Shown piece by piece: positions 1-8,150 of a stretch of DNA of 51,868 bases. The notes below the pieces were generated by a model that worked only from the letters and a program-made list of their open reading frames with translations, was not told the DNA's origin and did not search any database. Numbering within the stretch: the first letter of the stretch is position 1; each line of letters opens with the position of its first letter. A program made the translations under genes and the position numbers. Location: NCBI GenBank assembly GCA_016872795.1, contig VGYZ01000021.1, forward strand, positions 1 to 51,868, given 5' to 3'. The stretch comes from Planctomycetota bacterium (GTDB taxonomy: Bacteria > Planctomycetota > UBA1135 > GCA-002686595).

Positions 1-105
1 CTCCGCCGGGCCACCCCCGAGTGCAACGGCCTGCGCGCCGCGGCCGAGGAGTGCCTCGAGGGGCGCGAGCGCGACAATCTTGCGTCCCGGGGAGTCCATG
101 GATGA
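1..105 (+). CDS. C-terminal tail of an unidentified gene (partial)
   Basis: Reading frame 1 is open from the left edge to a TGA at 103-105 and would encode about 34 residues with two cysteines, rich in Arg, Ala and Glu. It could be the end of an upstream plus-strand gene. The fragment is too short to assign to a family, and in DNA this G+C-rich an open frame of this length can occur by chance. A promoter-like string (GACAATCTTGCGTCC, 72-86) lies inside it and probably serves the next gene. Confidence 0.3.
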   Translation, partial: LRRATPECNGLRAAAEECLEGRERDNLASRGVHG

Positions 106-165
106 CCCTCGAGACGCTAGCCTACCCTGCGGCGCGGTCTGAGGGTGGACCGGCCTGTGATCCCG

Positions 166-927
166 ATGCCCCGACCGACGCTCCTTCCTCTGCTGCTTGC
201 ACTGCTCTTGGGATCCTGCGCCAGTGCGCCCACGCTCTACGAAGGTCGGCTGTTCGACCTGACGCACACCGTGGCCGACGATACGGCCGAGTGGCCGGGG
301 GAGCCGAGCTTCCGCTACGAGCGGCGCGCGGGCATCGGCACGGATGGGCGCTGGAACGCGAGCGGGTCGATCGCGGGCTCGGAGCTCTCAGGGACGCACC
401 TCGAGGCGCCCATGCACTACGCGGAGGGGCGGCGCGGGGCGAGCGAGGTGCCGCTGTCGCAGCTCGTGGGACCGATCCGCGTGATCGATGTTTCCAAGGC
501 TTGCGAGGACGATCCGCGCTATGTGGTGCAGATCGCGGACCTGCGGAGCCACGAGCGCGACCACGGCCGCATTCCGCAACACGCGGTCGTGCTCGTGCGC
601 ACGGGCTGGGATCGCCACTGGGGTACGACGGACCGCTACTACGGCACGCTCGACGCCGCGCGCCATCCGGGGCTGTCGCTCGAGCTCGCGCTCGAGCTCG
701 TCGACCGCAAGGTGGATCTGGTCGGCATCGATGGCCCGAGCCTCGACTCGGCGCTCGATCGCGACACGCCCGTCCAGCGCCTGTTCGCGGAGAACAACCA
801 GCCCGCGCTCGAGAACCTGACCGGTCTCGATGCTCTGCCTGCCCTCGGCGCGACCCTGATCGCGCTGCCCATGAAGCTCGACCGCGCCGGCGGGGCCCCC
901 GCGCGCGTGGTCGCCATCGTTCCCTAG
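166..927 (+). CDS. Cyclase-family (kynurenine formamidase-like) lipoprotein
   Basis: Predicted 253-aa exported member of the cyclase family (PF04199), metal-dependent hydrolases that include kynurenine formamidase. I chose the ATG at 166 because it starts directly at a hydrophobic signal segment ending in a lipobox-like LGSC (Cys18). A GTG at 145 would add seven residues. The family signature HxGTHxDxPxH appears as LSGTHLEAPMH at residues 74-84, so the first His is Leu and the Asp is Glu, while His78 and His84 remain. The rest of the fold is recognisable (segments RTGWD, GIDGPSLD, and a C-terminal ALPMKLDRAGGAPARVVAI). The substrate is unknown. With ligands changed, activity may differ from formamidase. 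It lies 33 bp upstream of the S46 peptidase on the same strand and may be cotranscribed with it. Confidence 0.75.
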   Translation: MPRPTLLPLLLALLLGSCASAPTLYEGRLFDLTHTVADDTAEWPGEPSFRYERRAGIGTDGRWNASGSIAGSELSGTHLEAPMHYAEGRRGASEVPLSQLVGPIRVIDVSKACEDDPRYVVQIADLRSHERDHGRIPQHAVVLVRTGWDRHWGTTDRYYGTLDAARHPGLSLELALELVDRKVDLVGIDGPSLDSALDRDTPVQRLFAENNQPALENLTGLDALPALGATLIALPMKLDRAGGAPARVVAIVP

Positions 928-960
928 CGGCCCTCCGTCCCACGCACCCCACCCAACGCC

Positions 961-3057
961 ATGCTCCAGACTCCGCTGCGTCGTCTGCTCCTCGCCTCGC
1001 TCGTCCTCGCGCCGCTCGCGCACGCCGCGCGCGCCGACGAGGGCATGTGGCTCTTCAATCGCCCGCCGACCGCCGAGATGAAGGCGCGCTACGGCTTCGA
1101 AGCGAGCCCGGAGTGGATGGAGCACGTGCAGCGCTCCTGCGTGCGCGTCTCGACGGGCGGCTCCGGCTCGATCGTCAGCGCGGACGGGCTCGTGATGACC
1201 AACCACCACGTCGCCTCGGACATCCTCGAGAAGCTCTCGTCGAAGGAGCGCAATCTGATCGAGAAGGGCTTCTGGGCCCCGAACCTCGCCGACGAAATCG
1301 CTTGCCCCGATCTGCACCTCGACGTGCTGTGGACGATCACGAACGTCACCGAGCGCATCGAAGGCGCGGCCAAGGGACTCGGCACCGCCGAGGCGGGCGC
1401 GGCGAAGCGCAAGGAGCAGACGCGCATCGAGGACGAGGCCAAGGCGGCACGCGGCCTGCACTGCGAGGTCGTGACGCTCTACCAGGGCGCTCGCTACCAC
1501 CTCTACGAGTACAAGCGCTTCGAGGACGTCCGGCTCGTGTTCGCGCCCGAGACGCAGTCCGCGTTCTACGGCGGCGACAACGACAATTTCGAGTACCCGC
1601 GCTACTGCCTCGACGCGACCTTCTTCCGCATCTATGAGAACGGCGCGCCGCTCAAGGCCGAGAATTTCCTGCGCTGGAGCGCGAGCGGCGCGGCCGATGG
1701 CGAGCTGTGCTTCGTCGCGGGCCACCCCGGCAGCACGCAGCGCCTGAACAGCGTCGCGCACCTCGAGTACCTGCGCGACTTCGCCGTGCCGCGCGCGACG
1801 ACGCGCCTGATGCGCGCGGAAGTTTGGCTGCAGACCTTCTCGGGCCGCAGCGCGGAGAACGCGCGCATCGCCCGCGGCGATCTCTTCAGCGTGCAGAACA
1901 GCCGCAAGGTCTATGTCGGACGCCTCGCGGGCCTGCTCGACCCGCAGCTCTTCGCGGAGAAGCGCGCGGCCGAGGAGGCGCTGCGCGCCGCGGTGGCCGC
2001 GAACCCCGAGTGGCAGGCCAAGTGGGGCGATGCGTGGGAGAAGATCGCGCAGGCGCAGGCCACCGCCGCGCTGCTCGCGCCGCGCTACGGCGCGGTGGGG
2101 CAGGGCGCGCTGTCGTTGGGCACCGAGACCTTCGCCTTCGCCAAGGACATCCTGCGTCTGGCCGACGAGCTCGGGAAGCCGAGCGGCGAGCGCCTGCGGG
2201 AGTATGGCGACGCCGGCCTCGACGCGCTCAAGAACGCGATCTACTCGCCCGCGCCGCTCTATCCCGAGTTCGAGATGATGCGGCTCGAGATGGCGCTCTC
2301 GAACATGGCCGAGACGCTCGGCGGAAATGACGCCATCGTCCTGGCGGCACTCGCGGGTCGCTCGCCGCGCGCGCGCGCCGAGGAGTGCGTCAAGGGCACC
2401 AAGCTGTTCGACATCGCCGAGCGCAAGCGCCTCGTCGAGGGCGGCAAGCCCGCGGTCGACGCGTGCAAGGATCCGATGATCGAGCTCGCGCGCGTGCTCG
2501 ACCCCTTCTCGCGCCGGATGCGCAAGAAGTGGGAGGACGAGGTCACCTCCGTCGAGCGTGAGAGCTACGCCAAGGTCGCGGCGGCGCGCTTCGCCGTCGA
2601 AGGCGAGAAGGTCTACCCCGACGCGACATTCACGCTGCGCCTTTCCTACGGCACCGTGAAGGGCTACGAGCAAGACGGCGGGGCAGTCAGGCCTTTCACG
2701 ACCTTCGGCGGCGCCTATTCCAAGGCCGAGGAGCGCGCGAGCGAGGCCGCCTACGCGCTGCCGAAATCGTGGCTCGACGCCAAGGGCGCGCTCCCGCTCG
2801 ACACGCCGTTCAACTTCGTCTCCACGCACGACATCATCGGCGGCAACTCCGGCTCGCCTGTGTTCAACCGCGCTGGCGAGGTCGTCGGGCTCATCTTCGA
2901 CGGCAACATCCAGAGCTTGGTGGGCAACTACGGCTACTCCGATGTGCAGTCGCGCTCGGTGTCCGTCGACAGCCGCGGCATCCTCGAGTCGCTGCGCAGC
3001 GTGTACCGCGCCGAGCGGCTCGTGACGGAGCTCGAAGGCTCGCGCTCCAAGCGCTAG
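961..3057 (+). CDS. S46-family serine dipeptidyl peptidase (DPP7/DPP11 type)
   Basis: A 698-aa exported protease of the S46 family, which removes dipeptides from the N-terminus of peptides in the periplasm. A signal peptide covers about residues 1-25 (cut after AARA). The mature start EGMWLFNRPP is typical of the family. The chymotrypsin-like fold shows the catalytic His in TNHHVA (residues 80-85) and the catalytic Ser630 in GGNSGSPVFN. Length matches known S46 enzymes (about 700 aa). In DPP11 a conserved Arg sets Asp/Glu preference. I cannot place that residue here, so specificity stays open. The gene ends at a strong hairpin (3074-3111) shared with the convergent rlmN. ACGT tetranucleotides are noticeably more frequent here than in other genes of the window. 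Confidence 0.93.
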   Translation: MLQTPLRRLLLASLVLAPLAHAARADEGMWLFNRPPTAEMKARYGFEASPEWMEHVQRSCVRVSTGGSGSIVSADGLVMTNHHVASDILEKLSSKERNLIEKGFWAPNLADEIACPDLHLDVLWTITNVTERIEGAAKGLGTAEAGAAKRKEQTRIEDEAKAARGLHCEVVTLYQGARYHLYEYKRFEDVRLVFAPETQSAFYGGDNDNFEYPRYCLDATFFRIYENGAPLKAENFLRWSASGAADGELCFVAGHPGSTQRLNSVAHLEYLRDFAVPRATTRLMRAEVWLQTFSGRSAENARIARGDLFSVQNSRKVYVGRLAGLLDPQLFAEKRAAEEALRAAVAANPEWQAKWGDAWEKIAQAQATAALLAPRYGAVGQGALSLGTETFAFAKDILRLADELGKPSGERLREYGDAGLDALKNAIYSPAPLYPEFEMMRLEMALSNMAETLGGNDAIVLAALAGRSPRARAEECVKGTKLFDIAERKRLVEGGKPAVDACKDPMIELARVLDPFSRRMRKKWEDEVTSVERESYAKVAAARFAVEGEKVYPDATFTLRLSYGTVKGYEQDGGAVRPFTTFGGAYSKAEERASEAAYALPKSWLDAKGALPLDTPFNFVSTHDIIGGNSGSPVFNRAGEVVGLIFDGNIQSLVGNYGYSDVQSRSVSVDSRGILESLRSVYRAERLVTELEGSRSKR

Positions 3058-3073
3058 GTCTTGTCTGCAGCGT

Positions 3074-3111
3074 GACGCGGGCCGTGCGAGCGATCTCGCG
3101 CGGCCCGCGTC
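3074..3111. terminator. Hairpin between convergent S46 peptidase and rlmN
   Basis: Two 17-nt arms (3074-3090 and 3095-3111) pair fully with one T-G wobble around a CGAT loop. There is no T run on either side, so it is not a textbook intrinsic terminator. Its position exactly between two convergent stop codons (3057 and 3116) suggests a bidirectional terminator or an mRNA 3'-end stabiliser. Confidence 0.6.
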
Positions 3112-3115
3112 GCAT

Positions 3116-4126
3116 TCAGGGGGACTTTTCGCGCCGCCGCGCGGGAAGCGAGCGCGCGCGCAGCTGGCCGCAGGCGCCCTCGACATCCTGCCCGCCGCTG
3201 CGACGGATCGTGGCGAACACGCCACCGGCCTTGAAGGCGCGCACCATGTCGCGTGCGCGCAGCGGATCGGGTCGGCGGAAGTCGAAGCCCTCGACTTCGT
3301 TCCACGGAATGAGGTTCAGCATGGCGCGACGGCCGCGCAGGAGCGCGACGAGGCGCTCGACCTCGTGATCCGAGTCGTTGATTCCTTCGAGCAGCGTCCA
3401 CTGCACCTGCAGCGGCCATGTGACCGCATCCGCGTAGTCGCAGGCGGCGGCGAGCAGTTCCGCGGGGTCGACGCGCGGCGCGCGCGGCAGGAGCTCGCTG
3501 CGCAGCGCGGCGTCGGTGGTGTGCAGCGAGAGCGCGAGCGCAGGCCGCACGGAGTGCCCGCGCAGGCGCTCGAACAGCGCTGGCTCGCCGACGGTCGAGA
3601 AGACGATGTTCTTGTGCGCAAGTCGGCCGGGACCGCCGAGCCACACCAGCGCCTCGAGCACATTGTCGAGGTTGTGCATCGGCTCGCCCATGCCCATCAG
3701 CACGACGCGCTTCACCGGGCCGCGCTCGCGCGCGAGCGCGACCTGCGCGAGCAGCTCCTGGGGTGCGAGCTGGCGCAGCAGTCCGCTCTCGCCGGTCTTG
3801 CAGAAGCGGCAGCCGACTGCGCAGCCCACCTGAGTGGAGATGCACAGGGCTTCGCGCGCGAGGCGCACGCTCTCGACCGTGGCCCCGTCCGCGAGCTCGA
3901 CGAGCAGGCGCGTCGAGCCGTCGGCGGAAGGGTGTTCGGAATGGACGCGCGCGATCGCGCGCAGGCGGGCGGAGAGTTCTGGCAGCAGCTCGATGAGCGC
4001 GCGCGGCGGAGTCACGCGCCGCTCGCCGAGCTCGAGCGGCTCGCCCGCCAGCCACTGGGTCCACAGAGGCCGCAGATGCACCTGTGCGGCCGTGGCGGTG
4101 TGGGCGAGGGCGAGGAGCGCACGCAT
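3116..4126 (-). CDS. rlmN: 23S rRNA (adenine2503-C2)-methyltransferase RlmN-type radical SAM enzyme
   Basis: A 336-residue radical-SAM methyltransferase expected to methylate C2 of A2503 in 23S rRNA and of A37 in some tRNAs. The cluster-binding CxxxCxxC is seen in STQVGCAVGCRFCKTG (Cys102, 106, 109). GMGEP, the FSTVGEP segment and ALSLHTTDAALR follow as in RlmN. The C-terminal catalytic Cys lies in VEGACGQL, which separates this family from other radical SAM proteins. The frame is open further upstream to 4207, but I prefer the ATG at 4126. A -10-like TTACCT (4136-4141 on this strand) sits nine bases before it, and the longer version would begin inside a perfect hairpin (4197-4230). The transcript is probably leaderless or nearly so. 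It is slightly short for RlmN, at the N-terminus only. Confidence 0.9.
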   Translation of the reverse strand: MRALLALAHTATAAQVHLRPLWTQWLAGEPLELGERRVTPPRALIELLPELSARLRAIARVHSEHPSADGSTRLLVELADGATVESVRLAREALCISTQVGCAVGCRFCKTGESGLLRQLAPQELLAQVALARERGPVKRVVLMGMGEPMHNLDNVLEALVWLGGPGRLAHKNIVFSTVGEPALFERLRGHSVRPALALSLHTTDAALRSELLPRAPRVDPAELLAAACDYADAVTWPLQVQWTLLEGINDSDHEVERLVALLRGRRAMLNLIPWNEVEGFDFRRPDPLRARDMVRAFKAGGVFATIRRSGGQDVEGACGQLRARSLPARRREKSP

Positions 4127-4564
4127 GGGGGGAGAAGGTAACCGCCGCAGCCCCGAGGCCTCGGTGCCGGGCCCCCTAGGGACGCCGGAAAGAAAGGCGG
4201 CCGGCATGGCTCAGGATCCATGCCGGCCGCGCCCATCCAGGCGCCACCGCGACCCGTCCGCCCGCACACCTCTGGATTGCGTCGGAGCGGCACGCCCGGC
4301 TCCGCGGGGCCGGTCGTGGGGGCGTCACACTTGGCTCCGCTCGTCGCGCGGGGCGACGCTCGGGGCCGTGAGTCTGGGGGCTGGACAAGCACCGCGCATC
4401 CCGGGACGGGGTGGGGAGCACGGCGGCCGGATTGACGCGGCCAAGTACCAGTCCGCAGGTGTCCGCCGGGGTGGGGCAGGAAAAGTGGATTTCCTTCAAC
4501 CGTACCGGCGGCGCCTCGACCGATGGGGGGCTCGGCCTAGACTTGCGTCCTCGAGCGCGCCCCC
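4127..4564. other. 438-bp gene-free region, possible minus-strand small RNA
   Basis: No convincing protein is seen on either strand; open frames here are short and Arg/Pro/Gly-rich. The region lies between the divergent starts of rlmN (-) and the sulfatase-like gene (+). It contains a terminator-like hairpin read on the minus strand (4186-4230) with no coding gene in front of it, and a TACTTG element (4442-4447, minus) about 210 bases upstream of that hairpin. The plus-strand gene has its own -10-like CTAGACTTGCGTCC near 4536-4550. I looked for RNase P, tmRNA, SRP and 6S hallmarks and found none. Confidence 0.4.
4186..4230 (-). terminator. Orphan terminator-like hairpin, minus strand
   Basis: Perfect 13-bp arms (4197-4209 and 4218-4230) flank an 8-nt loop. 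On the minus strand the stem is followed by CCTTTCTTTCC, a T-rich tail. The nearest gene to the right is on the plus strand, so this would end a non-coding transcript starting in the gene-free stretch, or insulate rlmN from upstream reading. Confidence 0.5.
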
Positions 4565-5905
4565 ATGCTCCTGCGTCTCATCGCCTGCCTGTTGCTCCCC
4601 TCCTCTGCGCTGGCCCAGACGCAAGCCACCGCGGCTCCCGCGGTCGAGCGCCGCTCGATCGTGCTGGTCACCATCGAGGCCCTGCGGCCGGACTGGACCG
4701 GGTTCGGCGGCTGGATGCGACCGACGACCCCGCGGCTCGACGCGCTCGCGCGCGGAGGTGTGACATTCGCGCGGACGGTCACGCCGATGCCCGCGTCGGC
4801 GGCCGCGCATCTCTCGCTCTTCACGGCGCTCGACCCGGGCGCGCACGGAGCGAACGAGCTCGGCTCGCCCAAGGCGTGGACCTCGCGGGACGGCGCGCGC
4901 ACGGCCGCGGAGCTGCTCGCCGCCGAGCTCTACCGCACGGGTGCGATCCTCTCGCACCGCGGGCTTGGCGGGGCGACCGGGATCCCGAGCGGCTTCGCGA
5001 ATGTCGACGAGCCCGAGAGCGGCACGCGCGATGCGGCGACCGCGGCGGCGCGCGCTGTGAAGTGGATCGAGGTCAACGGCGGGGAGCGCGTGTTCCTGTG
5101 GGTGCACTTGAAGGGCGGCCTCGAGCCGAACCTGCCGAGCGCGGAGCAGCTCGAGCGCTTTCCCCGCGGGACGGAGCTCGAGGCGCGTCTCGCCGGGCTC
5201 GGGGTGCCGCCGGAGCGCTTCAACGACGGCGGTTTCCAGAAGACGACGCTCGTGCGCATGCTCTTTCCCGAGCTCGACGCGCCGCAGATCCACAAGCAAT
5301 TCCAAGTGCCGCGCATCGACGGCGGGCGCTTCCTCGAGCTGTTCCGGCGCTACGAGGCGGACCTTGCGGCCGCGGACGAGGCACTCGGACGCATCGTCGA
5401 CGCGCTCGCGAAGAAGCCCGCGGGCGAGCGCGCCGTGCTCGTCGTCGCCGGCGTGTACGGCCAGGCGCTGGGCGAGAAGGCGGAGCTTGGACATGGCGAG
5501 ATGACGCGTGAGAACCTGCTCGTGCCCGCGCTGCTCCACGCGCGCGAGCTCGGCCCGCGCTCCGTGCCGGCCACCGTCTCGCTGCGCGACATGCTCGCGA
5601 CCGCCGTCAAGTTCGCCGGGGCGAAGGCGTGGTCGGGGCTCGCGGCGCAGGGTGCGCAGGACCTGCTCGGCGACCCGATCGACGGCGCGCTCGCCTCGCG
5701 CCCCGAGCGCGAGCACGAAAAGAATCCGCCCGGTCCCGTGCATGTGCTCTACACATCGAAGTGGCGCTATGTGCACCGGCCGACGCGCACGGACCAGCTG
5801 TTCGACCTCGCGGCCGATCCGGCCGAGGCCGACAACACGATCGCCGCGCACCCGGATGTCGCTGCCGCGCTGCTCGCCGAGGTGCGCGCGCGCCTCGGCC
5901 TCTAG
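4565..5905 (+). CDS. Sulfatase-superfamily protein, probably catalytically inactive
   Basis: A 446-aa exported protein with a signal peptide (about residues 1-18, SSALAQ). The alkaline phosphatase/sulfatase fold is recognisable from IVLVTIEALRPDWTGFGG near residue 36, PTTPRLDALARGGVTF, and a late YTSKWRYVHRPTRTDQLFDL plus DPAEADN tail. Key residues are altered. The first metal Asp is Glu (TIEAL instead of TIDTL). The nucleophile region reads PMPASAAAHLSLFTAL, with no CxPSR or TxPSH. The second metal motif DHG reads VYGQALGEK. By contrast the intact relative at 35174-36664 keeps all three. I infer loss of metal binding and catalysis with the fold kept, perhaps as a binding or scaffold protein. 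Its stop codon overlaps that of nadA on the other strand within one CTAG. Confidence 0.75.
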   Translation: MLLRLIACLLLPSSALAQTQATAAPAVERRSIVLVTIEALRPDWTGFGGWMRPTTPRLDALARGGVTFARTVTPMPASAAAHLSLFTALDPGAHGANELGSPKAWTSRDGARTAAELLAAELYRTGAILSHRGLGGATGIPSGFANVDEPESGTRDAATAAARAVKWIEVNGGERVFLWVHLKGGLEPNLPSAEQLERFPRGTELEARLAGLGVPPERFNDGGFQKTTLVRMLFPELDAPQIHKQFQVPRIDGGRFLELFRRYEADLAAADEALGRIVDALAKKPAGERAVLVVAGVYGQALGEKAELGHGEMTRENLLVPALLHARELGPRSVPATVSLRDMLATAVKFAGAKAWSGLAAQGAQDLLGDPIDGALASRPEREHEKNPPGPVHVLYTSKWRYVHRPTRTDQLFDLAADPAEADNTIAAHPDVAAALLAEVRARLGL

Positions 5906-7197
5906 ACGCTCGTCGTGCCCGTCTCGGTGATGTCGATCATGCGCTGCAGCGAGAGGCGCGCGTTGTGGACGAGCTCGCGGCGTTCGTCCGCCTTGAGTCG
6001 GTCGAGCGCGCCGCTCTCCTCGTCGACCACATCGCCCGCATAGACGCGGTTGATCGCGGGCGGCTTGCCCTTGCGCAGCAGGTCGAGCATGCCGGCCAAG
6101 TGGGGCGGGTCGTTGCGGCTCATGGTCGCGCAGCCGCAGCCCATCGAGCCGTAGGCCGGGTCGGGAATGTCGGCGAGGTGCACGACCTCGACGCCGCGCA
6201 GGCGGCCCTGCTCGCGCGCATTGCGCACGAAGTGGCCTTCGGTTCCGATCGCGAGCTTGGAGCCCGAGGGCGCCTTCATCAGCGCTTCCCAGAGGAAGTT
6301 GGTCGAGCCGCTGCCATCGGCGGCCTGCACGACCTCGAGCTTCGACTCGGGGTGCACGAGCACGGTGTAGCCGCGCTGCTTCCAGTACTCGACATGCGCC
6401 GGGCTGAACACCGTGTGCACGCCGCAGAAGCTGCCCCACAGGATCATCTCGGCGCGGTCGAGCGCAGCGAGCCCGCCCGCCACCGTGCGGTCGTCGACCT
6501 TGAAGCCGCCGCGGCCGAGCTGCGGGTCGGGCAGCGCCACGACCTTCGAGAGGTCCATGCCGAGCTTGGCGGCCGTGTTGCGGCCGAGGTGCTGGTCGGG
6601 GACGAACAGGATCTTCTTCCCCTTGCGGCGCGCCCACTCGACGATCTTCGGTGCATTCGAGCTCGTGCACACCGCTCCGCCCGTGCGGCCGGCGAGCGCC
6701 TTGATGCGTCCGCCCGTGTTCATGTACGCGACGACGAGCAAGTCGTCTCCATAGCGCTCGACGAGCTGCTCCGCGACGGGCTCGACCATGTAGTCCTTGG
6801 CGAGCATCTCCATCGTGCAGCCCGCCTTGGGATTGGTGATCCAGACGGACTGGTCCTCGTGCGCGAGAATCGCGATCGACTCGGCCATGAAGTGCACGGC
6901 CGACTCGACGATCACCTTCTTGTGCGGGTTGCGCGCGGCCTGCAGAGCGAGCTGGTAGCTGTCGGACACGGCTCCGCCGTAGCGCTCGACGAGCTTGACG
7001 ATCTCGCCGCCCATGTAGAAGTGGGCCACGAGCAACAGCGCGTCGCCGAAGTGGTCGAGCGCGGGCTGCGCGTAGCGGTCGAGCCACGGCAGGACCGTGC
7101 CGGGGCGGCGGTCGGGGAGCGCTTGGTACTCCTCCGCGTAGGGCTTGAACTCTTCCTGGTACCAGTCCAGCGGAAGGTCGGTCTGGCAGATGTTCAT
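5902..7197 (-). CDS. nadA: Quinolinate synthase A (NadA)
   Basis: A 431-residue [4Fe-4S] enzyme condensing iminoaspartate with dihydroxyacetone phosphate to quinolinate in de novo NAD synthesis. Recognised from AHFYMGGEIVKLVERYGG, SDSYQLA, ESAVHFMAESIAIL, FVPDQHLGRNTA, the HPESK and GTEGHF segments, and cysteines in KAGCTMEML, GSFCGVH and GCGCATM that supply the cluster ligands. I chose the ATG at 7197. An in-frame ATG at 7323 is upstream, but a -10-like TATCCT (7276-7281, minus) falls between the two, so the shorter form is the likely product. A perfect 8-bp hairpin sits two bases in front of this start codon (7200-7219) and could control initiation. No nadB or nadC lies next to it. Confidence 0.94.
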   Translation of the reverse strand: MNICQTDLPLDWYQEEFKPYAEEYQALPDRRPGTVLPWLDRYAQPALDHFGDALLLVAHFYMGGEIVKLVERYGGAVSDSYQLALQAARNPHKKVIVESAVHFMAESIAILAHEDQSVWITNPKAGCTMEMLAKDYMVEPVAEQLVERYGDDLLVVAYMNTGGRIKALAGRTGGAVCTSSNAPKIVEWARRKGKKILFVPDQHLGRNTAAKLGMDLSKVVALPDPQLGRGGFKVDDRTVAGGLAALDRAEMILWGSFCGVHTVFSPAHVEYWKQRGYTVLVHPESKLEVVQAADGSGSTNFLWEALMKAPSGSKLAIGTEGHFVRNAREQGRLRGVEVVHLADIPDPAYGSMGCGCATMSRNDPPHLAGMLDLLRKGKPPAINRVYAGDVVDEESGALDRLKADERRELVHNARLSLQRMIDITETGTTSV

Positions 7198-7199
7198 GT

Positions 7200-7219
7200 C
7201 GGGATCCAGACGGATCCCG
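7200..7219 (-). promoter_or_regulatory. Hairpin directly upstream of the nadA start codon
   Basis: CGGGATCC and GGATCCCG form a perfect 8-bp stem with a 4-nt loop. It occupies the place where a ribosome binding site would be, two bases before the ATG. It could mask the start region, or mark a protein-binding palindrome. No Shine-Dalgarno sequence is visible between it and the ATG. Confidence 0.5.
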
Positions 7220-7275
7220 GAGCGCCGGGGGAGTGCGGTTTCCAAGGGCGAGTCTCTCGAAGAAGGTCGAGAGGG

Positions 7276-7281
7276 AGGATA
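7276..7281 (-). promoter_or_regulatory. -10 element of nadA
   Basis: TATCCT on the minus strand, followed by CCCTCTCG. The same GCTATCCTC string occurs upstream of the PTPS-family gene (20181-20189), which supports it being a promoter core. The predicted leader to the ATG at 7197 is about 70 bases and contains the hairpin. No clear -35 is visible. Confidence 0.5.
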
Positions 7282-7366
7282 GCACGCCCCCGTGGGCGCG
7301 CCCCGGCGGCTTGCTGCCCACATGGGCTAATGAGCGTCCCTGCACGCGTGGGCCGATGAGATTTCG

Positions 7367-8068
7367 ATGGGTCTCACCGCACTCGCCGCCCGCCTCGCCT
7401 GTCTGGGCGCCTGCTCGCTCGCGGCGTGCTCCACGGTGCCCTACGAGGCCTTTGACCTGCGAGATTCCGCGACCTTGCCCAGTCTCGAAGTGCGCGGGAC
7501 CTTCACTTCGGCGGACGATGGGCCGCGCATGTACGCCGCGGCGAGCGCGATCGGGGCGGAGGGGTCGGACACGGGCAGCATCGGCGCCGGGCAGCGCATC
7601 TCGCTCGGTGGCACCGTGATCGACGGGCCCGCGGACTGGCGCGGAGACTTCGAGCTGCGCTGCGTGTCCTTCCTGCTCGGCGTGCGGGTGCCGCTCGAGC
7701 CTGTCACGCTCGAGACCGGCCTCGGCGTCGCGGGCATCGGCGCGCAGCTCGACCTCTTTGGCAACATGGACCACGCGCGCGCGGATCTCGACTTCACGGC
7801 GCTCGCTCTTTCCGCCGCGTTGCAGGGCCCGATCCTCGACTGGCTCGACTGGCGCGTGGGCTTCGACCTGGCGATGGGCAGCGAATCCACGCTGACGCGC
7901 GCCGAAGCGCTGCTCGTCGCGCGTCCGTTCGGCTACCTGCGATTGCAGGCCGGCATCGGCACTCTGCAGTTCGCGCACGGATGGGGGCGGCAGCGACACG
8001 GAGCTCGGACTCGCAGGTCCGCGCGTCGGCGTCGTCCTGTAGTTCTGGCGCTCGAAGCCCGCGCATGA
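7367..8068 (+). CDS. Barrel-like lipoprotein with an apparent 3' frameshift
   Basis: A 233-aa unrecognised protein. N-terminal signal with lipobox SLAAC (Cys21). The body has alternating short hydrophobic stretches and Gly/Asp turns (for example LETGLGVAGIGAQLDLFG, WLDWRVGFDLAMG, YLRLQAGIGTLQFAHGW) that look like a small outer-membrane beta-barrel. After HGW the annotated frame turns into Arg-rich text. If one G is removed from the G5 run at 7983-7987, the protein would instead end GGSDTELGLAGPRVGVVL with a stop at 8040-8042, a typical barrel ending. I think the true product ends at 8042 and the frameshift is a sequence error or a recent mutation. No close family assigned. A promoter-like GGCTAATGAGCG lies near 7326. 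Confidence 0.6.
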   Translation: MGLTALAARLACLGACSLAACSTVPYEAFDLRDSATLPSLEVRGTFTSADDGPRMYAAASAIGAEGSDTGSIGAGQRISLGGTVIDGPADWRGDFELRCVSFLLGVRVPLEPVTLETGLGVAGIGAQLDLFGNMDHARADLDFTALALSAALQGPILDWLDWRVGFDLAMGSESTLTRAEALLVARPFGYLRLQAGIGTLQFAHGWGRQRHGARTRRSARRRRPVVLALEARA

Positions 8069-8150
8069 TGTGGCTGTCATGACGCACGCCTCGCGGGACC
8101 TCGTAGCGTCTGCGCGCGATGGTGAGAAGATTTTGAGGGCGCGCGAGTGC

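Noticed and set aside
4230-4530. RNase P, tmRNA, SRP or 6S RNA
   Set aside because: None of the hallmark conserved strings of these RNAs is present on either strand.
388-8080. Very long antisense open frames (for example 388-3225 and 4496-8080 on the minus strand), and a similar one at 36654-39047
   Set aside because: They lie opposite well-recognised genes, have Arg/Ala/Gly-rich content with no domain pattern, and are expected in G+C-rich DNA.
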